From assembly GCF_026914185.1 (NCBI RefSeq), contig NC_070569.1, positions 4,712,001 through 4,776,000 on the forward strand: a DNA stretch of 64,000 bases. The letters run 5' to 3'. A program made the translations under genes and the position numbers. The notes under the pieces were generated by a model that was not told where the DNA came from, made no database searches, and worked only from the letters and a program-made list of their open reading frames with translations. Origin of the DNA: Puccinia triticina (Eukaryota; Basidiomycota; Pucciniomycetes; Pucciniales; Pucciniaceae). Positions 35,100-46,792 of the stretch are shown here, piece after piece; the first letter of the stretch is position 1; each line of letters begins with the position of its first letter.

Positions 35100-36400
35100 A
35101 TCCCCCCAGCCAACCGACTAGGCAAAATCCACCCACGTTGACCAAGAGGGATCCCTCCTGACTGCTTCATACAGTACTTGACTCGGAGGGATCCCTCCTG
35201 TCCAACAAAGACATAGGATAGTTGACTGGGAGGGATCCCTCCCAGTCAACTAATACATGGAAAAGTTGTCCGGGAGGCATCCCTCCCGGTTGACTGATAA
35301 ATAGAATAGTCAACCAGAAGATATCCCTCCCGGTCAACTGCTTCATACAATAGGTGACTGGGAGGGATCCCTCCCAGTCGACTAATACATAGAACAGTCA
35401 ACCGGGAGGGATGCATCCCGGAGGAATGTATCAGTAGTCCAGGAGGCATCCCTCCCGGTCGACTATCGTATGAACCTGTCGTCTGGGAGGGATCCCTCCC
35501 GGACGGCTGATACATAGAACAGTCGTCCGGGAGGGATCCCTCCCGTTCGACTGATAGGGAATATTTGTCCGGGAGGGATCCCTCCTGGTTGAGAGGTTCA
35601 TACAATAGTTGGTCGACCGGGAGGGATCCTCCCGGTCGACTGATACATTTATCAGTCCTCTGGGAGGGATACCTCCTGGACGACTGCTCCATACAACAGT
35701 CGTCCGGAAGGGAACCCCCCCGGACAACTGTTCTATGAATCAGTCGTCCGGGAGGGATCCCTTCCGGACGACAGGTTCATACAATAGTCGACCGGGAGGG
35801 ATCTGTATGAACCTCTCTACCGGGAGGGATGCCTCCCGGACGAATATTCCCTATATCAGTCGAACGGGAGGGATCCCTCCCGGACGACTGTTCTATGTAT
35901 CAGTCGACTGGGAGGGATGCCACCTGGAGGACTGATATATGTATCTGTCGTCCGGGAGGCATCCCTCCCGGTCGACTATCGTATGAACCTGTCGTCCGGG
36001 AGGGATCCCTCCCGGACGACTGATACATACAACAGTCGTCCGGGAGGGATCCCTTCCGGACGACTGTTGTATGGAGCAGTCGTCCGGGAGGTATCCCTCC
36101 CAGAGGACTGGTAAATGTATCAGTTGACCGGGAGGGATCCCTCCCGGTCGACTATTGTATGAACCTCTCGACCGGGAGGGATGCCTCCCGGACGAATATT
36201 CCCTATATCAGTCGAACGAGAGGGATCCCTCCCAGACGACTGTTCTATGTATCAGTCGTCCGGGAGGGATCCCTCCCGGACGACAGGTTCATACAATAGT
36301 CAACCGGGAGGGATGCCTCCCGGAGGACTGATACATATATCAGTCCTCCGGGAGGCATCCCCCCCAGTCGACTGATAGGTTGACATGGGCTGGTCAACAT
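35100..36400. repeat. Palindromic minisatellite array D
   Basis: Roughly 28 units of about 45 bp built on the perfect palindrome GGGAGGGATCCCTCCC joined by CGACTGATACATAGAACAGTC-like arms. Units at the left edge (35100-35240) are more diverged. Several frames of 60-150 codons run through both strands and are repeat artefacts. A remnant of the same array lies at 38425-38540. Confidence 0.9.
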
Positions 36401-36507
36401 GAGTGCCCTTTCATCTAGCCTGGTCAACCCCGCCTAGGACGGGAGGGATTACTATTAGTTGACATGGGTGCATATTCTGGTTGACCTGGTGGAATTCCCC
36501 CCAAGGG

Positions 36508-38367
36508 CTAGTCAAAAAGGGCTTGTATTATGTGTATGGAAATACTGTTGAACTTAAAGTAGTTCTTTTGGTTCTTTCTCATTTTCCCGCCTTTAGTGTA
36601 GTTGTGCCTAGTGATATGATGACGAATGCCTTGATCCTTAAGATAACTTTCAAACTCTGCGGAGCAAAATTCGCCACCGCCATCGGTTACCAGGTTAAGA
36701 AGCTTCCTTGAGTGAAACGTTGTTACTTCATTGAAATATTCTTTGAACTTTTCGAAAGCTTGACTTTTTGATGATAAAATATATACATGTTTATACAAAG
36801 AGAAAGCGTTGGTAATTTTGAAGTAGTATGAACATTTCCCAACAGTGGCTGGCGTTATTTTGCCGCTGAGATCCATGTAAACATAGTCAAGGACACAAGT
36901 AGGCTTAGGTAGTTGACTAGTAAATGGTTGACGGTGAGATTTTGAAATGCAACACGATTCACAATTTGAAGTTGAGTAGCTTAAGTCAAACATTTTAACT
37001 AATGCTTCTCGGCTAGGGTGCCCCGCTCGCCTGTGCGCAAGTTCAGAGTCAACATCTGCTGAGCTTAGTGAAGCAAATTTAGACGGACCTTGAGCTTGCG
37101 TAGCATTTGATAACGACTTGGAGGAACCCGGTGGTTGAACAACTCTGACCTGGCAGACAAAGATGTTGCTGCTGATATTTGCTTCAAAAAGGACGATATT
37201 CTTAACAATATCCTTAACGAAGTATTGAGAACCATCCCGACAGAGCAAGTCACAGTTGGATGCTGACAAGCGCGCGAGACTCAAAAGCGCGTGAGTTAAA
37301 TCAGGCACATGAAGAGCCTTAACAACGAAAGATTTCCCGTTGTCACTCTTGATTTTGATGAGACCGCGTCCTTTAATAGGTAAAGATTGTCCGCTAGCAA
37401 CGTTCACCGCAGAGTCGAATTTTTTGTACTCAGTGAAATTACGACGTTCAGGAAACATATGATCAGAGCAGCAGCTGTCTAGGAAGATCAGTGCGTTGTC
37501 GTGGATCACCGCCAAAGCTTGAGGAGTAGAAACGCAGACGTAGACCCCGCTAATATCTTCGGATGTCACGGCGTTAGCTTTCTTCTTTGAAGCAGTTTGA
37601 CTTCGACGTTTTTTGTATGCTTCGGTTGCCTTATTCGGATGAAGTTGATAGCAATTTGACTTAGAATGCGGAGCATCCTCGTTGTGAACACCGTTTTCAC
37701 AGGTTGCCACGACGGACTTGAGAGCATTTTCACTCTTTATGATAACCCCTTTGGAAGCAGATGAGGAGTTTTCAGCGTTCAAACTCAAAGATTTAGAGTT
37801 GAGGAATTGTTTGACAGTATCGATGTCGATCGGACTCTTATTGAGAAGAAGATCTTTAGTTCCTTCCAGTTTGGAAGGCAAAAGGTTGACAAGGTATTTG
37901 GCTAATAGATGTTCATCAAGCGTTCGCTTTTCCATCTTGACGATTTGGATCCCTACCGACCAAACACAAGATAACCCTACATCTATATCCGTCAAAAATT
38001 GCTCGAGAGTCGAGTTGAATCTAATTTTTAGAAAATCTTGGTAAACAACCGATTGATTTTGAGCTGACTTTGACTGAAAGTGATCAGTCAAAGCGGTCCA
38101 AATAAGATGAGGTTGTTTCTTATTTTCTTCAGTGATGAACTTGGCGTAGTTTTCTACCCCTAAGTTGCGACCTAAGATTCCCGCCGCGACTCCTTTTTGA
38201 AGTTTAAGAGTTGCTTTGGCAATCGGATCTCTTTCACCAGTGACCAAGTCAGATAACAAGTGCTCATCGACTCCCTTCTCAAGACAGAATGAGAACATGA
38301 CATTTCGCCAGTCGTCAAAAGTAGTCCTGGTGAGAATCGGAAGACGATGGATAGCCTTATCGGTCAT
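36508..38367 (-). pseudogene. Copia gag-protease-integrase fragment
   Basis: A 619-residue minus-strand frame starting MTDKAIHRLP. It contains a Copia-type Gag (about 1-200), a poor zinc-knuckle remnant (SKSNCYQLHP), a protease site LDSCCSDHM where DSGAS is usual, a GAG-pre-integrase segment (LAHRRAGHPS...CESC), and the integrase catalytic core (YMDLSG, TDGGGEF). After the second catalytic Asp the sequence degenerates where PYTPQQNG...ERKN is expected, and reverse transcriptase, RNase H and both LTRs are missing. It is sandwiched between parts of minisatellite D. Confidence 0.8.
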
Positions 38368-38424
38368 TGCGTACGAAGACTCGGGTTCGAAGAGGTTACA
38401 GATTTAAGCACAATCTGGGCTCAT

Positions 38425-38540
38425 TCAGTCCTCCGGGAGGCATCCCTCCCGGTTGACTATTGTATGAACCTGTCGTCCGGGAGGGATCCCTCCCGGACGA
38501 CTGATACAGATCCCTCCCGGACGACTGATACATAGAACAG
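38425..38540. repeat. Minisatellite D remnant
   Basis: Three to four palindromic units as in 35100-36400, flanked by the inverted words CTGGGCTCAT (about 38417) and ATGAGCCCAG (about 38543). Confidence 0.8.
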
Positions 38541-38551
38541 TTATGAGCCCA

Positions 38552-39949
38552 GCGCTACCGCGTGATACCTAGGATATTATGGAGTCTTGGTATGATAAAC
38601 CCCTTTCATAGCACGGGGGGCTGTCAGGTTGTGGTTCTGCTACTCTTAGCTTTATCATACCTGCTGGTGTCACTCATTCATGACCTGTCATTTACAGGTC
38701 TTACCCTCAATTAGGGATCTTCATGTGACACCAGTGGATGTTCATTCACCCACCTGCAGCCATTCATATCCAAGCGTCCTTAGTACAGTGGTTAGTACAC
38801 TTGACATGGATATAAGAGACATGGGTTCAACTCCCATAGGACACATAATATTTTATGGAGTTTCACAAACACATCCCCTTGTTGATGACCAATGAGCACC
38901 AGTACGGCTCAGGAGCTTGGCACATGCAAATACTGAGCTAGCTGAGCTGCCCTGTGATTAATCACGGAATGAAAGTGGATGTCCAGGAAGCCTTGCCCTG
39001 GATTGCGCATGTCAACTGACGGCGCTTTCTGGAGTTTTTTTCACAGTGTCAGGATCATCATGTGTCTGCCACCTGCAAGATCAGCAGTATTCTCAGCAAG
39101 ACTCAAGATCAACACTCACCTCTCAAGATCCTCAAGACTTCAAGAATTCTCCAAGTCGGTCCCTTGACTTGAGCTCCTGTCACTTGAAACAAACATGTCA
39201 TGTGAATATCACTAGACACACTTTGTCTCCTGGTTTTCCTCTAGACTTTCAAACTTTCTTTGTCTCATCTCACGATCCCAGTAAAAAAACATTCAGATCC
39301 GTCTTGCTCATCCTTGTTTCCAACTCAAGTCCTTGCTCATCAAACTTGTCCAAAAGATTTCTCACACCAAATTTCTCATCACCAAATCCAACAAACTCCA
39401 ACTCTCTTAAATACTTGACATCTCTTACTCCTTCTCTCTTTCTTCTGGGGAAATTGTTTGACTCATCTCTGGAAAATATCATTGATAGTTTCAAAACATC
39501 TTCAAACTTCACTATTTCTGACTATCCGTTCCTCCAGAAGACCAAATTTTCAATCAGTCTTCAAATTCTTCAAAGCCTCAAGACTTCCTCTTTTGGCTCT
39601 CTCTCTTTGGTCTGCTCTTTCTTCCTCATCATTATATCATCTCATCTTTTTGTTGTACTCTTCTATTTTATGTTTGCCTTCAGTTTGATTCTTAACACTC
39701 AAATCCCTACAACTCTTTTCCGGACTATCCAAGAGGGCAGTCACACAACATCTTTTCCCCTCCCAGCGCTGCCGCTGGCCTAGCACCAACCAGAGTTCCA
39801 TATTGGTTATTATGATGATGACAGTACTGTCATAATCATCCCAAGCGCAAACCTTGCACTTCAAGGATAATTAAATTTCCCAAAAAAATTACTCAAAGTT
39901 TGAGGTTGGGAAAATCATTGAAAAAAATCACTCTGTACTGAAAAAAAAT
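38552..39949. other. C/T-rich stretch without accepted gene
   Basis: Apart from the tRNA-like sequence there is a 245-codon plus-strand frame (39046-39783), Ser/Leu/Phe-rich and probably a product of C/T richness. It ends in a CAGCG...CGCTG hairpin then GCCTAG, weakly Helitron-like. Confidence 0.35.
38774..38844 (+). tRNA. tRNA-like sequence, probably degenerate or SINE head
   Basis: Acceptor-like GCGTCCT/AGGACAC (one mismatch), D arm GTAC-AGTGGTTA-GTAC, and T arm ATGGG-TTCAACT-CCCAT fit a 71-nt tRNA. The anticodon stem pairs poorly and lacks T before the anticodon, so no amino acid is assigned. D-arm and T-arm words recall fungal tRNA-Asp. Confidence 0.4.
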
Positions 39950-40978
39950 GCAAACTGAGCGTGCTCAGCCAAAAAAATAAAAATGTGTCAGACTGATCAA
40001 AAAACAATGGGGCACATTTTTGGGGTGATTTGTTGGACGGGCCTGCACAAGGCCCGCATGGGCCCCTAACAGGCCCGTTGGGCCCATTGGAAAAGTAGTA
40101 TTTGTTTGGAATTCCAATGCTCTGCTAAAATGTGAAATGGGTCAAACTGAATAAAAAACATGGGGGTACATTTTTGGGGAGATTTTTTGGACAGGCCTGA
40201 ATGAGGCCCACATTGCCCCCACAAAGCCCACTGGGCCCATTGAAAGAGTAGCCTTGGTCAAGAATGCCTATGCTCAGCTAAGAAACAAAAATGTGTCAAC
40301 CTGAGTAAAAAACATGGGGCCACACTTTTGGGGAGGGCTTATTGACAGACCTGCATCAGGCCTGTCAGGGCCCACCCAAAGCTGGTTCGGCCAACCCAGA
40401 TGTAGTCTTGGTTAAGAATGCCCATATGATGTTTCAGAACAGCACCAATTGACCACTAATCAACAGAAGATATTGAAGGGCTTCTGACATCTGTATGACA
40501 TTTGTGCACTCACAGAATGTATGTCCAGGCCCTTTCCTTTTTCTTGTAACCCTGTTGGCCCGTACGGGCCTGATGCAAGCCCGTCCAAAAAGCCTCCCCA
40601 ACAATGTGCCCCTAGGGTTTTTACTCAGTCTGACACATTTTATTTCTTAGCTGAGCATATGCTTTCTTAACCAAAGCTACTCTTTCAATGGGCCCAGTGG
40701 GCTTTGTGGGGGCCATGTGGGCCTCATTCAGGCCCGTCCAAAAAATCTCCTCAAAAATGTACCCCCATGTTTTTTATTCAGTTTGACCCATTTCACATTT
40801 TAGCAGAGCATTGGAATTCCAAACAAATACTACTTTTTCAATGGGCCCAATGGGCCTGTTAGCGGCCCATGCGGGCCTTGTGCAGGCCTGTCCAAAAAAT
40901 CACCCCAAAAATGTGCCCCATTGTTTTTTACTCAGCCTGACACATTTTTATTTTTTTGGCTGAGCACGCTCAGTTTGC
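39950..40978. repeat. Large inverted repeat (foldback element), 427-bp arms
   Basis: Left arm 39950-40375 and right arm 40552-40978 are inverted copies with scattered differences around a 176-bp loop. The ends are GCAAACTGAGCGTGCTCAGC on both sides, themselves partly palindromic. Each arm is made of about three diverged units of roughly 155 bp, each running from AATGTGTCA through a GGCCC-rich block to AAGTAG and ATGCTC. No target duplication was evident. Confidence 0.85.
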
Positions 40979-41092
40979 GATCTCAGCAATTTCTGCAGCC
41001 TTGTGGCAACAGAGGCCTGCAAGATTGTGGATGGTTCTGACGGACTCATCTGAAATGTGCTTGCCTCCGGATAACCACCCATTTCTTGGCAG

Positions 41093-41476
41093 GTCTCTTT
41101 GGCCTTCAAGACAACCCCGGAATTCCACAAGAAGTCCAATTACAGAGTAAACAATGAGGAAACTTATGCTCATTGGATCAAGACTATGAGAGACACCCAC
41201 AGGGATCACGTACACGCCGGTATCCATGTTGAGATGGACAATCTTGCGGCCATTGCAAAACAGGCTAATATTTTGGTTGATATCAAAACTCATGTTTTGA
41301 CTCAGATGGCGGCTCAGAACACCAGCGGCGGGCTCAGCTTGATTACAAATAGTCTTTTGGCCAGTGATTTCAAGGGGCTCAATTTCTTCATGAGCCAGCT
41401 TTGCATGAAGCACCCACCCAACGTGAAGTACCTCTTGAAATGGCCGGTCTTCATTGATCCAATGTACCCGAGTGGG
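41093..41476 (+). pseudogene. Exon-like fragment of an unidentified gene
   Basis: An open frame begins after a good acceptor (TTCTTGGCAG at 41092) and encodes about 125 residues of ordinary protein-like sequence (ETYAHWIKTMRD, LAAIAKQANILVDIKTHVL, MKHPPNVKYLLKW). There is no ATG. It is cut on the right by the inverted end of the hAT element (about 41477). A second plus-strand exon-like piece lies at 46392-46792; the two may belong to one gene. I do not recognise the family. Confidence 0.45.
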
Positions 41477-41579
41477 GATAGTCATTTGGGACCCGGGTAT
41501 CAAGCGGTACACGGGTACTGCACCACTTTTTGGCCAATTTCAGGTACCTAGTACCGCACCCGGCACCGCCTGGGAGCAG

Positions 41580-41975
41580 CGGTGGGTAGTCACGATACGC
41601 TACGATAACCGCCGTTATCTGTGTAGCTTAACGCTTGCCGTTACTGCGCTCAGGCGTTAGCGCTACTAGTAACAACTAGTTGTAACCCCGGGCCTGATTT
41701 TTCTGGTGCGTTACTTGCGTTACTAGTAGCTTAACGCGTTAACCACCGGTTAACAAGATAAAGAGGGGCAAATGGCCCCCTCTGGATCATATGCAGTCCG
41801 ATATCTGCCCCTCCGTGCGGGCAGATATTGTAACGGATGTTAAATGCCATACATCCTGGGTGTGCAATATTGTAACACACTTTTGTTACGGTTAACGGTA
41901 ATGGTAACAAGAGAAAAACCGTTACGATATTGGTACGTTACCGATAACCGTACCGTAACTACCCACCCTTGCTGG
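41580..41975. mobile_element. MITE-like inverted-repeat element
   Basis: GGTGGGTAGTCACGATACG at the left matches, inverted, GGTGGGTAGTTACGGTACGG at the right; both continue into GATAAC-containing sequence. The interior is rich in GTTAAC/GTTACG words. Lies within the hAT element. Confidence 0.5.
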
Positions 41976-42228
41976 GAGGTACCACGGGTACCGCGGGTAC
42001 CGCCTGTGCTATTTTGGGCCTCCAGCTCAGTAAATGTCAGAAAATGTTATTGGCCTCAATTATGGTGACAATATATTTATTTTAAACCATATAGACTGTG
42101 TAAATTGAGCTTCTTGAGTTCTTTGACCATCACTTGGTTGTTTGATGCGTTGTTGCTCACAATCCCACATATCTAAAATTAGTCAGTGTACAAAATCAAA
42201 TAGAACCATAGAAGACGGATAGGTCTCA

Positions 42229-43478
42229 TGTCAGGCTTGGTGATGCCAAGACACGAAGTCCTCTAGCTACACGAGTGACTGCGGCGAGTGGGCGCGTCTG
42301 TAGACGCGGTAAGATGATGGTTTATAGAGATTTATATCCCTGATGGGATGTAACGGAGGGGCCGCGAGAGCAGCGGAATGGTTAAGGTGCCCTCCGGGGC
42401 GGTTCTTACAGGGCCTGACAAGCAGGGGTAGTATGTCCTGTGTTGTCTGGGGTCCGACAAGCGGGGGTTGTTCGACAAGTTCCCAAGTATATAGTTGATG
42501 GGGATTACACCCGAGATGATAAAGAGAAAATGAGTTGGACTTACTGTTGAAGCAGGATTCCAGCGACGAGCAATGAATCTAAAAAAAATCTAACACAAGC
42601 TGAGAGTGAACTGATCAACAAATATGTTCGGCGAAGTAGTGCGCTGCTGGGCGGTTAAAGTGGTTGACAATTCTGGGGAGCCAGAGTCCTCCCAACACCG
42701 GCTTTTATGCTGTTTCTGGGAGGCTTGTCAGCTCGCTATTCTCCTGGCTGGCCTTCCAATACATTTTGTTGGAAGGCACAGCCTCTTTACTGGTCTTGCT
42801 ACTCGTAAGACCTGTATCTCTTGGATACTGGTCGCAAGGAAGCTTTGTTCTTCTCAGAACTTGTTTACTGAGTTCTACTCGAAATGACACGCTAGAGACC
42901 TTCTGCTCTCGAGTGGAGGATCACTAGGAGTCAGTTCCTATGCGGAGCTCTTCGGCAATTTGTGTCCGAGTCTTTCCGCTACCGTTGCTGCGACAGAGCT
43001 CGGAAGAAGATTGTTACCACGCAACCAGGTACTGTAGTTTTCTGAGTCGCGTGGCTTGGTTGTTTTAGCCGCCTACCGGCGGCTGTTGTTTCCATGCGAT
43101 CAGGTACTACAGTACTCTGCATCGCGTGGATGAGTGATTTAGCCGCTACCAAGCCCACGTAGTATTCACGCGACCAGTGGCTGTCTGCTGAGTATTACGT
43201 GGGTCTTCTGAGGGGGTCTTTTTATATAGGCTCCCTTGTTTTTGTTACTTGTATCTAGTCGGAATATCTTGTACAGAAGAGGTTCTGGACCGCACGGCGG
43301 TCCTTTTGGTGTCTAGCTTCTCTAGGGAGCTATTTGTAATATTTAAAACAATTGAAACTGATCTATGCTGCGCAGAGGTCCGCACTGCGGTCTGCTCTGC
43401 ACCCAGTTTACGGTGCTCTTGGCTGCGCTACCGGAGCTGCAGGCGGGGCTCTATTCTAGAATGGTATCCCGGCTGACA
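42229..43478. mobile_element. Solo LTR (1,250 bp), TSD TCTCA
   Basis: TGTCAGGC...GCTGACA ends are flanked by perfect TCTCA duplications at 42224-42228 and 43479-43483. It lies in an intron of the hAT pseudogene, just after the donor-like AAG|GTGAGA. Orientation is not determined and there is no coding potential. Confidence 0.8.
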
Positions 43479-43791
43479 TCTCACCTTATCCTTAATTCCA
43501 AATTCATCCACGACTAAACCTAAAGTGTTGGCCAAGTATTCTCCCATGTGGCTTTGATTAAGACCAACAAAGTCTATAGTCATGGCCTCTAGATCAGTCT
43601 TGTCAGCTGTGTTGTTTATCAATCAGTAGATTACTATACCCATGATGTCAAAGCCTTTTGGAGACTGCCAGGCATCAACTCATAGATATAATGCGCCTTG
43701 ATGCGCCTGATAATAATAAAAAAGAGATAGAAGTGAGCCAGATAGTATTTAAATCCAAGTGGAACTGATGCTCACATTCAACTTGTCCCGG

Positions 43792-44975
43792 TGTGGTAGA
43801 CGGAAAAGTGAAAAATCAAAAGTTTTTTCACATACATATATTTACTCACCCTAGGCCTCAAGATACCACCAAATGGACCTCAGAAATCGATTCTATGGCC
43901 AATTTTACCCTTAGTCACCACTGGAAGCATCACTGGAACCCCGTTGGATTGGAAGTTACACCCTCTTGGACCCTCATGGACACGGCCAGCCCCAGTCATC
44001 AACCTGTCACAACCCTCAAGTCACCTTTCCCAGGTATACACATACTCAGACCCAGCCAAACACATACTCTTTTCTATTCCTCTTGTCTCCACTGCTTATG
44101 CAGGGGACCAACCCCATTTCTTCTGTATTTGACACGTCCCCGCTTCATTTATGCACCCCTTGCAGCTGCATGCAGTCTTCTGACCCCATTTCTGCACTCC
44201 TTGCATTAGTCTGACACCACTCATGCACCCCTTGCATGAGGTACCCCTGTATTTGACATTTCCCCGCTTTGTTTATGCACTCCTTGCATCAGTATGACAT
44301 CATCTTTCATTTCTCACCCCACTTTCTGCCTGTATTTAGTATCTTCTCAAACCACTTGTACGCAGCCCACCAGCTAAAATCCCTCATCCAGGGTCCCCCT
44401 TGTAGCTAAAATCCCTCACATTTGTCTATATAAGGAGCTCTCTCCCCCAGTTGTTTTTCCCTCAGTTCAGTACCCACCAGTTATACAGATATCACCCATT
44501 AGCCATTATCATCACCCTTACACTTTTATAACATACCATATCATCCCTCTTATCTGCAATAACCACTGAGCTCACTCTCATATTCTCATACTCTCATATC
44601 ACTGGTTGCATATCACGCACCTGTCACGAGTTACCCGGTTCCTGGTTCAACTCCCAACTAAGACATATACCCTTCTCAGTCCAGACACTCTTCTCAACTT
44701 CTTATATCACCCTCTCAAGGACCTGTGTTCAACCCCCACCAGAAACATCAAGTCAACTTTCACCCTTTCCATCATCATAAACCCTCTCAACTCTCACATA
44801 CCTGTCATCAAACAACTTCATCTGGAACTAGACCAGACCTATCACTTGATTAAAACTTGCCAAGCTTAGCTTGGTGGGTCTTGTTATCTGATAGTATAGA
44901 AGGGCAGAGTTTGCACCTCCATCATCCCCTTCTCCATTCAGCAAAAGGGTTTCAGAACCACTTTTGAGTCTTACA
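43792..44975 (+). mobile_element. Solo LTR related to Gypsy element 2, TSD CCGG
   Basis: It starts TGTGGTAG, ends CTTACA and is flanked by CCGG at 43788-43791 and 44976-44979. The start (TGTGG), the CAATTTTACCCTTAGTCAC word and the end (CTTTTGAGT...ACA) resemble the LTRs of the Gypsy element at 48140-59016, which uses the same 4-bp target. It interrupts the hAT coding region within a Tyr-Arg codon pair. Confidence 0.7.
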
Positions 44976-46077
44976 CCGGTACTCGCTTTGTATGGCTGAA
45001 TATAACAAGTGGATGTCCTTCAAAACCTCCTTGTACTTGGGTAAGTGCTTCACTACCATCGGATGTAGGAAGGATTTCATGCTCAGATCAAAAAGTGCTG
45101 AAAACGGCCTCGCAGCTTCAGTGCACCACATAGCGCATAGTTGGGGAACCAGAATAGAAAACCAATGATCAGCATCAATAAAACAAAATCAAAGATGGTG
45201 CATATAACCTCTTTGGGATCAATTTCCCTTGTCCCAGTGAATCCAAATTGAGCCAACGACCCTGTGCTCTTTGCATCTTTTGTTTTGCGCAGGCATATTG
45301 AGGCGTACTTATTGAGTTTACTACAGGACAAGTCCAAGGTTGGGCGGTTCATCTTTGTCCCACATCTGATTCTTGGTGTCAGTTAAAAGTTAAGATTTAT
45401 TTAATATACATTGTCAATTTACTTTTGGATCAGATAAGAAAGAAGGGCATAAAACTTGCATGGATAAGCTATTGTTCGCCGGCCAAACTTGTCCTTTTGA
45501 TTGGAAATTACAGGTACTTCATACGAGCTATAGCTTGAACTGACAGAGTTTTGTGCAATTTTTACAGCTCTTCCTACATGAGAATCAATAATCAGAATTT
45601 CTTTAAAGAGAATGAAATGAATAATGATTGTGACTCACATAACTCCTCTTTGTTGGTTGAAGGCTGGCTAGGTTGAGGATCAGTGATATTGTCTTTGTCA
45701 AGGGGGGTTGGTTGGTTTCTTCTGGTGGTTTCCCTTGGTTTTCTTGGTTAGAACAGGCACGAGTTGATTTATGGTTGGGTTGCTTGTGGGTGACACTCCC
45801 GGGAGGCATGGTGGTCTTGATCACTTCAGTGCTTTGGGAAGCTTGCGGTGACCAGGCCACATGGATAGTATAGTCACATTCTATTGTCCCGCCGGCCCTG
45901 AATCCCCCCAGGGGGTGAGCGGTACTTTCAGGCGGTAACCGGGTACCACACCGCTTTCCGTGCAAAACCAGGTACCTAGTACTACACCCAGCACCGCTTT
46001 GCGGGTATGAGGCGGTACTAGGTACCCGCTGCGGGTACCAAATGACTATCTTTATACCCCACCCAATACATCCAAAA

Positions 46078-46270
46078 CTGCAACAAATACAATACATTGA
46101 GCATATTGGGTAAACATTTTTCATTGAAGATGCATACCTAAATTTCCGAATTTTTGTTTTTAGCCGTGATCATAGAGATAGCGTCTAAAAACAACAAATT
46201 GGACATGTAGGTATGCATCTTCAATGAAAGAAATTTACCCATTACGCTCAATGTATTGTATTTGTTGCAG
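46078..46270. mobile_element. Small MITE with about 75-bp inverted repeats
   Basis: CTGCAACAAATACAATACAT at the left recurs inverted at the right, and similarity continues through GATGCATACCTA on both arms, leaving a short unpaired centre. Boundaries are the pairing limits; a few outer bases may belong to it. Confidence 0.7.
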
Positions 46271-46391
46271 CGTTGATGCATCCCCTTGACTACTCAAAAT
46301 AACCAAATTTGGGCACATGATATTGTAAGCTATTTACATCTGCCTCATTGCTTTGTCTGGTGTTAAATGATCCACTGAATCACCTGAATTT

Positions 46392-46792
46392 AGTTACAAG
46401 AAGTTGAAGGGGTTAACTACAATTCTCCCCCTTCGGCGCTCCAGTTTGAGAAGCTTTTGGCCTACAAGAAACGCAAGCTCTCTCACATGATCAAGGACGC
46501 CTTCCCCCCAGCCAATCAAAGCCCTTCCCCTGCCAAAGGATCAGATAGTTTGTTGGTAGTCGATCCCAATGAGGACCTCATGGAACAGTACCTTGATTTT
46601 GTCAAAATTAAGCCAAGTAAGAAGGACAACATCCTCAGCATCCCCAAAGAGAAAGATATTTACCATCCGACATACTTTCAATTGGAAACCATCACTCAAG
46701 AGGAAATGGGCCGTTGGGGCTTGTCTCCTGGCATAATTACCCAATTGCAAGACAACACCAAAATGTTTGAAAAGCACCACGCTTCTCATTAG
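46392..46792 (+). pseudogene. 3'-exon-like fragment of an unidentified gene
   Basis: After an acceptor-like TGAATTTAG the frame runs 133 codons to a stop: LQEVEGVNYNSPP, a basic AYKKRKLSHMIKD, an acidic PNEDLMEQYLDFVKI and a C-terminus EKHHASH. It has no ATG. It may be the last exon of the gene whose fragment is at 41093-41476, with the hAT and MITE in between. Function unknown. Confidence 0.45.

Larger units (their letters stand above)
42105..45809 (-). pseudogene. Decayed hAT transposase gene in pieces
   Basis: Minus-strand fragments in order: an N-terminal Pro/Thr-rich exon starting ATG at 45809; a BED-region exon (about 45372-45211) with FGFTGTREIDPKEV; a piece at about 45115-44980 (HPMVVKHLP...LLYSAIQSEYR); a catalytic piece at about 43693-43485 (VDAWQSPKGFD, IDFVGLNQSH, LVVDEFG) with two in-frame TGA codons; and about 42172-42105 (CGIVSNNASNN). 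These match rust-type hAT transposases as I know them. A solo LTR (43792-44975) splits the second and third parts, and another (42229-43478) sits in the following intron. The C-terminus is missing. Confidence 0.7.
41477..46050 (-). mobile_element. hAT element with nested insertions
   Basis: Both ends carry GATAGTCATTTGG(G/T)ACCCG in inverted orientation (41477 onward; ending 46050) followed by GGTACC-rich sequence with shared words such as GGTACCTAGTAC. Between them is a decayed minus-strand hAT transposase, a MITE and two solo LTRs. No clean 8-bp target duplication was seen, so the ends are provisional. Confidence 0.5.

Noticed and set aside
35100..36400. CRISPR-like array
   Set aside because: Units are contiguous with no unique spacers of constant length, and the DNA is eukaryotic.
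35246..36427. Frames of 60-148 codons on both strands
   Set aside because: They read through a palindromic minisatellite, which keeps several frames open; the products are the same short peptide repeated.
38774..38844. Functional tRNA-Asp gene
   Set aside because: D and T arms fit, but the anticodon stem pairs poorly and the base before the anticodon is not T; kept only as tRNA-like.
39758..39781. CAGCG...CGCTG hairpin followed by CTAG as a Helitron 3' end
   Set aside because: The hairpin is only three bases from CTAG and lacks the TTGGCCT word shared by the three accepted termini.
39046..39783. 245-codon plus-strand frame
   Set aside because: Ser/Leu/Phe-rich product expected from C/T-rich DNA; no domain or splice context.
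43582..43592. GGCCTCTAG word as a further Helitron terminus
   Set aside because: No hairpin precedes it and it lies within the hAT transposase coding piece.
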